Positions 57,856-64,000 of a DNA stretch of 64,000 bases are shown in pieces (within the stretch, counting starts at the first letter, position 1; the number at the start of each line of letters is the position of its first letter). Made by a program: the position numbers and the translations under genes. The stretch comes from Bacillus sp. PK3_68. Its GTDB lineage: Bacteria; Bacillota; Bacilli; Bacillales; Domibacillaceae. The notes under the pieces were generated by a model. It was not told the DNA's origin and made no database searches. It saw only the letters and a program-made list of their open reading frames with translations. Location of the stretch: NCBI RefSeq assembly GCF_003600835.1, contig NZ_NQYC01000001.1:4177001-4241000 (forward strand), in the 5' to 3' direction.

Positions 57856-59793
57856 ATGGGAAAAATTATTCAGCTGGATGATACACTTTCGAATAAAATT
57901 GCTGCCGGTGAAGTAGTAGAACGCCCTGCTTCTGTTGTGAAGGAGCTCGTCGAGAATTCAGTCGATGCTGGAAGTTCAGTTATTGAGGTTGACGTGGAAG
58001 AAGCAGGGCTGGAAAGCATCCGTATTCTTGACAATGGAGCAGGAATAGAGCCGGATGATGTATTGAAAGCTTTTTCCCGTCATGCGACAAGTAAAATCAA
58101 AGATGAAAATGATTTATTTCGCATTCGGACGCTAGGCTTTCGAGGCGAAGCGCTGCCGAGCATTGCTTCTGTATCCGAGCTTTCGATGACGACCGGAACG
58201 GGGGAAGGTCCGGGAACAGAGATCATTCTTTCGGGAGGGATTGTTCAGAAGCACGGTCCGGCAGCCAGCCGCAAAGGAACGGATATAAAAGTGTCTGGGT
58301 TGTTTTTTAACACCCCGGCACGTTTGAAATATATGAAAACGATTCACACCGAGCTTGGTAACATCACAGATGTAGTCAATCGGCTCGCTTTGGCCCATCC
58401 GGAGGTAGCCATAAGACTGCGCCACAATGGGAGAGAGTTGCTGCAGACAACAGGAAATGGAGATGTCCGCCAAGTACTTGCGGCGATTTACGGGTTAAAT
58501 ACGGCCAAAAAGATGATTCCTGTGGCAGCTTCCTCCTTGGATTTCCAAGTAGACGGCTGGATTTCGTTGCCGGAAATTACTCGCGCTTCCAGAAACTATC
58601 TTTCTGTCATGGTGAACGGGAGATTCATTAAAAATTACAGCCTGGCAAAAGCGATTCAGGAAGGTTACCATACACTGCTTCCAATTGGGCGGTATCCCAT
58701 TGCTTTAGTGAATATTGTCATGGACCCGATACTAGTCGATGTCAATGTTCACCCTGCCAAGCTAGAAGTGCGTTTTAGCAAAGAACTAGAGTTACAGGAA
58801 GTTATTACAACTGCTATCCGTGAAGCTTTCCAAAAAGAAATGTTGATTCCTTCGGCAGCACCAGCAGTGAAGCAAGCAAAACCGCTTTCCCGGCAAGAGG
58901 AATTTTCGTTTGATGACAGCCGGAAGCAAGTGAAAACAGAAACTAGCTTTGAAAAAAAGTTTCGCCCTACCACATTGTCCCAGCGCGAATCGTTACTGCC
59001 GACGGATAAAATGAAAGAGTTGTATACGAAAGAGCTTTACGAAGTAAATGCTGATCAAGCGGACGATGACCATCCGGTGGAGTCGAAAGAAACAGAAGAG
59101 ATCATTCAACAGACCGAATTTATACCTTCCACACCGACAGATCTCGTAGCAGAGACCTTCTCAGAAGAAATTGAGTATGAAACACACGAGATACATGAGA
59201 CAACAGAAAGCAGATTGCCGCCTCTTTATCCAATTGGGCAAATGCACGGCACATATATTTTTGCCCAAAATGAAAGAGGTTTGTACATGATTGATCAGCA
59301 TGCCGCCCAGGAAAGATTGAAATATGAATTTTTCCGGGAGAAAGTGGGACAAGTAGAAAAAGAATTGCAAGATATGCTTGTGCCCATCACGCTGGATTAT
59401 TCAGCCGATGACTGTATTAAAATTACTGAACATCTGCACGAATTGGAAAGTGTCGGCGTGTTTTTGGAACCATTCGGTGAGAGAGCTTTTATCGTCCACT
59501 CCCATCCGCAATGGTTTCCTAAAGGAGAAGAACAGCAAATGATCGAGGGCATCATTGAGCAAATGCTGTCCATGAAAAAGGTTGATATTAAAAAGTTACG
59601 GGAGGAAGCTGCGATTATGATGAGCTGCAAAGCCTCCATCAAAGCGAATCATCATTTACGGAACGATGAGATCCAGCAGCTGCTTGATGATCTGCGACAT
59701 AGCAGCGATCCATTCACTTGTCCGCACGGCCGGCCAATCATCATTCACTATTCCACCTACGAAATAGAGAAAATGTTTAAACGCATTATGTGA
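57856..59793 (+). CDS. mutL: DNA mismatch repair protein MutL
   Basis: MutL couples mismatch recognition to strand cutting. The 645-residue protein has the N-terminal GHKL ATPase ([52 protein letters not shown]) and a variable acidic linker (about 340-455). The C-terminal endonuclease domain has [24 protein letters not shown] and [12 protein letters not shown], so it is the nicking type found outside enterobacteria. ATG 57856 follows AGGTG; the two extra codons from 57847 overlap that site. It lies 27 bases after mutS. Confidence 0.96.
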   Translation: MGKIIQLDDTLSNKIAAGEVVERPASVVKELVENSVDAGSSVIEVDVEEAGLESIRILDNGAGIEPDDVLKAFSRHATSKIKDENDLFRIRTLGFRGEALPSIASVSELSMTTGTGEGPGTEIILSGGIVQKHGPAASRKGTDIKVSGLFFNTPARLKYMKTIHTELGNITDVVNRLALAHPEVAIRLRHNGRELLQTTGNGDVRQVLAAIYGLNTAKKMIPVAASSLDFQVDGWISLPEITRASRNYLSVMVNGRFIKNYSLAKAIQEGYHTLLPIGRYPIALVNIVMDPILVDVNVHPAKLEVRFSKELELQEVITTAIREAFQKEMLIPSAAPAVKQAKPLSRQEEFSFDDSRKQVKTETSFEKKFRPTTLSQRESLLPTDKMKELYTKELYEVNADQADDDHPVESKETEEIIQQTEFIPSTPTDLVAETFSEEIEYETHEIHETTESRLPPLYPIGQMHGTYIFAQNERGLYMIDQHAAQERLKYEFFREKVGQVEKELQDMLVPITLDYSADDCIKITEHLHELESVGVFLEPFGERAFIVHSHPQWFPKGEEQQMIEGIIEQMLSMKKVDIKKLREEAAIMMSCKASIKANHHLRNDEIQQLLDDLRHSSDPFTCPHGRPIIIHYSTYEIEKMFKRIM

Positions 59794-59796
59794 TCG

Positions 59797-59833
59797 AAAA
59801 AAGGTCAGCCTCCCGAAAGGCTGACCTTTTTTT
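59797..59833 (+). terminator. Bidirectional terminator between mutL and the ABC exporter gene
   Basis: AAAAAAGGTCAGCCT pairs with AGGCTGACCTTTTTTT, with A and T runs on both sides, and serves the converging mutL and exporter genes. Confidence 0.9.
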
Positions 59834-59839
59834 AATGGC

Positions 59840-61582
59840 TCAAGAAGAAAACTGTTGGCTTGCCAATTTTTGATAGAGTGAATGAGTTTGAGACAGTGTG
59901 TCATGCGTGCCAATGCCTGTAATTTTCCCTCGTTCGATGACGACGATTTGGTCGGCGTTTACGATGGTGGATAAGCGATGCGCTATGACAAGGGTCGTCC
60001 GGCCAGTCATTAATTGGTCGAGCGCTTTTTGGACAAGCCGTTCTGAGTCACTGTCCAAGTTAGAAGTCGCCTCGTCAAGAAGCAAAATTTGCGGGTTACG
60101 CATAAAGGCCCGGGCAATCGCTATCCGCTGCCGCTGGCCACCTGATAGTTTGATTCCTCGTTCGCCGACTTCTGTGTTATATTGATCGGGAAACCCCTCA
60201 ATAAACTCAGCGGCATTAGCTAGCTTTGCGGCTCTTTTTATCTCGTCCTCTTTAATCGGGCCCCCCATGCCGTAACAAATATTATCGCGAATGGAACCCG
60301 ACATAATGGGACTTTCTTGGGAAACATAACCGATGGATGTGCGCCACGAACGAAGGTCAAATTCGCTGATGGGATGCTCTCCCAAGAAAATTTCTCCTTG
60401 CACAGGTTGATAAAAGCGCTCAAGCAAAGCAAAGAGAGTGGTTTTGCCGCTGCCGCTCGGGCCGACAAAGGCCGTTGTTTTTCCGGTCGGAATATGAAGA
60501 TTCATATTTTTGAGCACAGCATGATTTTCCTCGTAACCAAAAGTCAGGTCTTTAAGTGATAGATGCTGTGCTGGCTGAACGACAGGCAAGCCGGCTGCTT
60601 CTGATTCTTTTTTCAGTGTTAGAATGGATTGAATTCTTTCTGTCGCTCCCATGGCTTTTTGAAAAGCTGTAAAGAATGAAGCCATTTGGCTAAAGGGGAT
60701 GACAATCTGGAACATGTAAATAATAATAGCAACGAGTGAACCGGCTGTAAGGGCTCCAGAGGCAACACGGACACCGCCGTAACCGATTAATACGACAAGG
60801 ACGAGCATCATGATCACTGTCATAAAAGGAGAAATGACAGCCTGGACCCGCGCTTCTTTCAATCCATAACGAAAAAGCTCCTGAATACGGTAGAAACCTT
60901 TTTCTCTTTCCGCCTTTTCAGCGCTGTACGCCTTAACGAGTCGGATATCTGTGAGCACCCTGCCGAGATCAGCAGAAAAACCGGCCATTTCGGTTTGAGT
61001 ATCCTTGGAAATGCGATACATTTTTCTGCCGAGCGGCATAATGATCAAAATAGAAACTGGGGCAGCGAGAAGCATAATGACGGTCATTTTCCAATCAATG
61101 AAAAGCAAAATAACAATGGCGCCAAGGATGGAGATGATCCCAGTGACAAATGAGACGAGGTGCTGGACGATCAAAGTTTTAACCGTGTTTGTATCCTGAG
61201 TAATCCGGCTCATCGTTTCTCCAGATTCATGCTCGTCAAAGTAAGAAACGGGCAATTCAAGGACTTGGTTCCATACTCTTCTCCGCACAGAAGAAACGAC
61301 TGCTTCCCCAATATAGCTCATCAAGTAGTAGGAGAAACCACCTGAAACAGTCTGAACGAGAAAGCTGCCAGCAAGGAAGAGAATAACGGATGTTTGCAGT
61401 TGATTGTGGGCAAGTTGGTCAACGAGATCTTTCGTAAATAAAGGAACGACAAGCCCGGCGAGTGTTTCGGCTATACTTAACAGGATGGCCCCGGCAATGA
61501 TCCACTTTGACAGGCGGGCTTTTGTAAATAAGTGTACAAAGGGCTTCCATTGTTGGAAATTTGTTTGTTCAGTTTTTTCCAT
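59840..61582 (-). CDS. Multidrug ABC exporter, BmrA-like
   Basis: The 580-residue half-transporter has a six-helix membrane domain (about 30-315) and an ABC domain with Walker A GPSGSGKTT, signature LSGGQRQR, Walker B ILLLDEATS and the H-loop VIAHRLST. Stretches such as LPVSYFDEHESGETMSRITQDT and YGGVRVASGALTAGSLVAIIIYMFQI are close to B. subtilis BmrA, a homodimeric drug exporter. Its ATG lies three bases beyond the MerR-type gene stop, with AGGAGG inside that gene. The two form an operon; the regulator probably senses an exported compound. Confidence 0.9.
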   Translation of the reverse strand: MEKTEQTNFQQWKPFVHLFTKARLSKWIIAGAILLSIAETLAGLVVPLFTKDLVDQLAHNQLQTSVILFLAGSFLVQTVSGGFSYYLMSYIGEAVVSSVRRRVWNQVLELPVSYFDEHESGETMSRITQDTNTVKTLIVQHLVSFVTGIISILGAIVILLFIDWKMTVIMLLAAPVSILIIMPLGRKMYRISKDTQTEMAGFSADLGRVLTDIRLVKAYSAEKAEREKGFYRIQELFRYGLKEARVQAVISPFMTVIMMLVLVVLIGYGGVRVASGALTAGSLVAIIIYMFQIVIPFSQMASFFTAFQKAMGATERIQSILTLKKESEAAGLPVVQPAQHLSLKDLTFGYEENHAVLKNMNLHIPTGKTTAFVGPSGSGKTTLFALLERFYQPVQGEIFLGEHPISEFDLRSWRTSIGYVSQESPIMSGSIRDNICYGMGGPIKEDEIKRAAKLANAAEFIEGFPDQYNTEVGERGIKLSGGQRQRIAIARAFMRNPQILLLDEATSNLDSDSERLVQKALDQLMTGRTTLVIAHRLSTIVNADQIVVIERGKITGIGTHDTLSQTHSLYQKLASQQFSS

Positions 61583-61585
61583 TTT

Positions 61586-62323
61586 CTATTCCTCCTTTTC
61601 TTTATAATAAGTCATCGCTTGTTCGAGCCACTTCTCTTCTTCAGGACTAAATGGGTAAGGAAACAGCCATGGATCTTCTTCCAGATCGGTAGCAAAATAA
61701 GTTTCCAGCGTATGGAAATCACCGCCGGCTACTTCTGCTGCCAGCTCTATTAATTCCGTCACTAATTGTTCAACAGCGCTGCTTTTTGGATCTGAAAAGG
61801 CCAGTTCCTTTATGCGCGAAAACAAGTCCATCGCTCTTTTCTCGATCTCTTCTTGGTTATTCTTTATTCGATCGAATAATTCATCAATGTATGGCGATGG
61901 TACAACGGATTTCATCCAGCTTTTATGATCATCCTCCATCTGAACATTATTAATCATTGAAACAAAGATATCGGTATGCAACGTGCCGCCTCTTTCTATT
62001 TGATCAATGGCAAGGCTTAGTAGCCGGATAGCGTCATTTAACTGTTCGCGCTTTTTTTCCATAAGGTCGCGCTGAAAGATAAGAGAGTCTTTTTCATTCC
62101 ATGTGTCTTTACGAATAAAGTCAGCAATCTCTTCCAGTGAAAACCCTAAAAATTTAAGAGAAACAATTTTTTGAAGTATCCACAAGTCACTTTCTTGGTA
62201 ATAACGATGTCCGCTTGATGTCCGTTTAGCTGCTAGAAGGCCAATTTCATCATAATATTGCAAGGTTCTCGCTGTCAGGCCGCTCATCTTTTTAAATTGG
62301 CCAATAGTAAATGTTTTCGCCAT
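61586..62323 (-). CDS. MerR-family regulator of the ABC exporter
   Basis: The 245-residue protein has the N-terminal MerR winged helix (FTIGQFKKMSGLTARTLQYYDEIGLL, GHRYYQESDLWILQKIVSLKFLGFSLEEI) and a long helical dimerisation segment. A C-terminal TipAS-like part (about 115-245) of the kind that binds drugs follows. ATG at 62323 is eight bases after GGAGGA; the in-frame ATG at 62338 would place that site inside the coding region. It is first in an operon with the exporter and has a promoter of the MerR-controlled type. Confidence 0.88.
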   Translation of the reverse strand: MAKTFTIGQFKKMSGLTARTLQYYDEIGLLAAKRTSSGHRYYQESDLWILQKIVSLKFLGFSLEEIADFIRKDTWNEKDSLIFQRDLMEKKREQLNDAIRLLSLAIDQIERGGTLHTDIFVSMINNVQMEDDHKSWMKSVVPSPYIDELFDRIKNNQEEIEKRAMDLFSRIKELAFSDPKSSAVEQLVTELIELAAEVAGGDFHTLETYFATDLEEDPWLFPYPFSPEEEKWLEQAMTYYKEKEE

Positions 62324-62353
62324 TTTGCTTTCCTCCATCCACTTAATAAGTCC

Positions 62354-62384
62354 ATTCTAAAACATTACGTTACGTGAAGTGCAA
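62354..62384 (-). promoter_or_regulatory. MerR-type promoter with 19-bp spacer
   Basis: On the minus strand TTGCAC (62384-62379) and TAGAAT (62359-62354) are 19 bases apart. This long spacer, with the dyad-like TTACGTTACGTGAA in between, is the hallmark of promoters that MerR proteins untwist to activate. It suggests self-activation of the regulator-exporter operon when ligand is bound. Confidence 0.65.
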
Positions 62385-62555
62385 GATGAAAAAACCAGAT
62401 TTTCCACATACATTTAAAATGTAGAACTTCTCGTATTTATCTCTCTATACGTTCTAAACGAAATAGCCTAATATAGAAAAGGGAGAAGTACTTTTAATCT
62501 GTTGATGGGATGGAGACGGTTCTTCGGAATCTACAAGAGGTGAATAAGAGTTGTT

Positions 62556-63743
62556 ATGGTGAACACAAGAGAGAGTTTTCGATTACGTATACTTGTTAGT
62601 ATTATAGCGATTTCCGGATTTAGTCAGGGAATGCTGCTGCCGCTGATCGCTGTTTTGTTTGAGAGGGAAGGGATGTCGGCTTCGTTAAATGGATTAAATG
62701 CAGCTGGTTTATATATTGGAATTTTGCTTGTTTCACCGTTTATGGAAAGACCGCTGCGGCAGTTCGGTTATAAGCCGGTCATCATCGGAGGCGGGCTGCT
62801 CGTTATTGTCGCTCTTTTTTCTTTTCCTTTATGGAAGTCCTTTTGGTTTTGGTTTATTTTGCGGCTGCTGATTGGAATCGGTGATCATGCGCTTCATTTT
62901 GGCACCCAGACATGGATCACCTCTTTTTCGTCACCGGAGCGGCGCGGGCGAAATATTTCGCTCTATGGATTATTTTTTGGCTTGGGTTTTGCCACTGGTC
63001 CGCTCATGACCGGTCTTATCCATTATAGCGAATCTTTGCCGTTTATTGTTTCGGGGGTGCTTTGTCTTATTTGTTGGGTCTTTTTATTCTTCCTGAAAAA
63101 TGACTTTCCAGAACAGCAGGTGGAAACCAATTCGACGTGGGAAACTCTGAAGCGCTTCAGAGAAGCGTCTCGCTATGGATGGATTGCCTTTTTGCCGACA
63201 TTTGCTTATGGATTCTTAGAAGCTTCTTTTAATGGCATTTATCCAATTTATGGGGTTCGAACCGGATTGTCTGTTCAAGAAATTTCTGTCATTTTGATGT
63301 CATTTGCTATCGGAGGAATTGTTTTCCAGTTCCCGCTAGGTGTATTGAGCGATAAGTATGGACGGAAAAGAGTGTTAGCGGTTGTATTGTTAGCGGGTAC
63401 GGTTTTGTTTTTTAGCGCCGCATTGATCGACCACTTATATTATTTACTGTTAGTGAGTATTTTTCTTGCTGGCATGCTTGTTGGTTCCACTTTCAGCCTT
63501 GGAATCAGCTTTATGACCGATCTAATGCCTAGACAATTCCTGCCGACAGGCAATCTTCTGTGCGGCATGGCCTTCAGCATCGGTAGTTTAACCGGTCCAT
63601 ACTTGGGAGGGATGGCTTTACAGTTGTTTGAGAGCATCAGCTTTTTCACGGTCATTAGCGCTATTTTTGCACTCGTTACCATGATCTTTTTTTGGTATGG
63701 AGGGAAACCTTTAAAGAAAGACAACATACTCCCCCTTGACTGA
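62556..63743 (+). CDS. MFS transporter
   Basis: The 395-residue protein has about twelve hydrophobic segments and family motifs of the major facilitator superfamily. The loop 2-3 motif is degenerate (ERPLRQFGYKPVI), while the loop 8-9 motif GVLSDKYGRKRVLA is clear. LNGLNAAGLYIGILLVSPF and GRNISLYGLFFGLGFATGPL are typical of drug or sugar exporters of the YfkF/YcaD type. The substrate cannot be read. AAGAGGTG lies 13 bases before ATG 62556, a rather long spacing, so GTG 62559 is possible. It is divergent from the MerR-type gene. Confidence 0.85.
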   Translation: MVNTRESFRLRILVSIIAISGFSQGMLLPLIAVLFEREGMSASLNGLNAAGLYIGILLVSPFMERPLRQFGYKPVIIGGGLLVIVALFSFPLWKSFWFWFILRLLIGIGDHALHFGTQTWITSFSSPERRGRNISLYGLFFGLGFATGPLMTGLIHYSESLPFIVSGVLCLICWVFLFFLKNDFPEQQVETNSTWETLKRFREASRYGWIAFLPTFAYGFLEASFNGIYPIYGVRTGLSVQEISVILMSFAIGGIVFQFPLGVLSDKYGRKRVLAVVLLAGTVLFFSAALIDHLYYLLLVSIFLAGMLVGSTFSLGISFMTDLMPRQFLPTGNLLCGMAFSIGSLTGPYLGGMALQLFESISFFTVISAIFALVTMIFFWYGGKPLKKDNILPLD

Positions 63744-63784
63744 TAAGCAGATGAAGAAAGTTTAAATGAAAAGGAGTGTAGCGG

Positions 63785-64000
63785 ATGAATTTTCACGGAC
63801 AAAAAATTTTGCCGGCTGTCCGGACAATGAAGGATTTTGATAAAATGCTGGACACTCCATTTGAGTATGGTGTGTTTTTAGATCTTCATATAGGCATGGT
63901 AAAGAGTGTTTTTGACTATGCAAAGCAGCACGGAAAGAAAATGTTCCTGCATCTCGATCTAATTCACGGACTAACAAGTGATGAATATGCGGCCGAGTTT
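63785..64000 (+). CDS. glpP: Glycerol uptake operon antiterminator GlpP, N-terminal part
   Basis: GlpP is an RNA-binding antiterminator that, with glycerol-3-phosphate, allows expression of the glycerol genes. Only the first 72 residues lie in the window, and the frame is open at the edge. MNFHGQKILPAVRTMKDFDKML, FEYGVFLDLHIGM and FLHLDLIHGLTSDEY match the family closely. AAGGAGTGTAGCGG precedes the ATG. The rest of a glp operon should follow downstream. Confidence 0.9.
   Translation, partial: MNFHGQKILPAVRTMKDFDKMLDTPFEYGVFLDLHIGMVKSVFDYAKQHGKKMFLHLDLIHGLTSDEYAAEF

Overview
The window is chromosomal DNA from a spore-forming member of the Bacillaceae. Its gene order follows the well-known Bacillus subtilis stretch from proS/polC through the nusA-infB operon, pnp, spoVF-asd-dapGA, spoIIIE, the ymf genes, recA, rny, spoVS and cotE to mutSL. 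Proteins are close to Bacillus ones, start sites have strong AGGAGG-type ribosome sites, and sporulation genes (dpaA/dpaB, spoIIIE, spoVS, cotE) are present. The genus cannot be fixed from the sequence alone. No rRNA, tRNA, prophage, insertion sequence or CRISPR array was seen.

Layout. 1-5142: the 3' end of proS, then polC. 5304-10420: the rimP-nusA-rnpM-ylxQ-infB-ylxP-rbfA translation/transcription operon. 10549-17535: truB, ribF, rpsO, pnp, a polysaccharide deacetylase (ylxY) and the M16 protease mlpA. 17641-22549: dipicolinate synthase (dpaA, dpaB), then asd, dapG and dapA, which supply the lysine/DPA pathway. 22770-28183: RNase J2 (rnjB), the ClpP-like tepA, ylzJ and spoIIIE. 28444-34113: a GntR regulator followed by a nucleoside ABC importer (nupNOPQ type). 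34623-40778: two M16-family proteins, an SDR reductase, ymfJ, ymfK, rodZ and pgsA. 41062-45248: cinA, an S-box riboswitch with an O-acetylhomoserine sulfhydrylase gene, and recA under a LexA-type box. 45488-55117: rny, ymdB, spoVS, a dipeptidase, the two-subunit 2-oxoacid:ferredoxin oxidoreductase, miaB, ricA and cotE. 55244-59793: mutS-mutL. 59840-62323 (minus strand): a MerR-type regulator and multidrug ABC exporter. 62556-64000: an MFS transporter and the start of glpP.

The most important anomaly is a set of reading-frame breaks in four otherwise well-conserved genes: rnjB (N-terminus), rodZ, pgsA and mutS. Each is repaired by restoring one base (two in rodZ) in a mononucleotide run. pgsA is normally essential, so base-calling errors are the simplest explanation. 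Because mutS is one of the four, a real mismatch-repair-deficient lineage with run instability is a testable alternative.

Other items worth attention are two copies of a dispersed palindromic repeat placed directly after gene ends (24435, 34120), a second Bacillaceae-type palindromic repeat (about 40876-41040), a strongly structured intergenic RNA between nupN and nupO, a MerR-type promoter with a 19-bp spacer, and insertion of the S-box/sulfhydrylase unit between cinA and recA. I did not find a convincing new multi-gene system; the window is mainly core genome with a few accessory substitutions.
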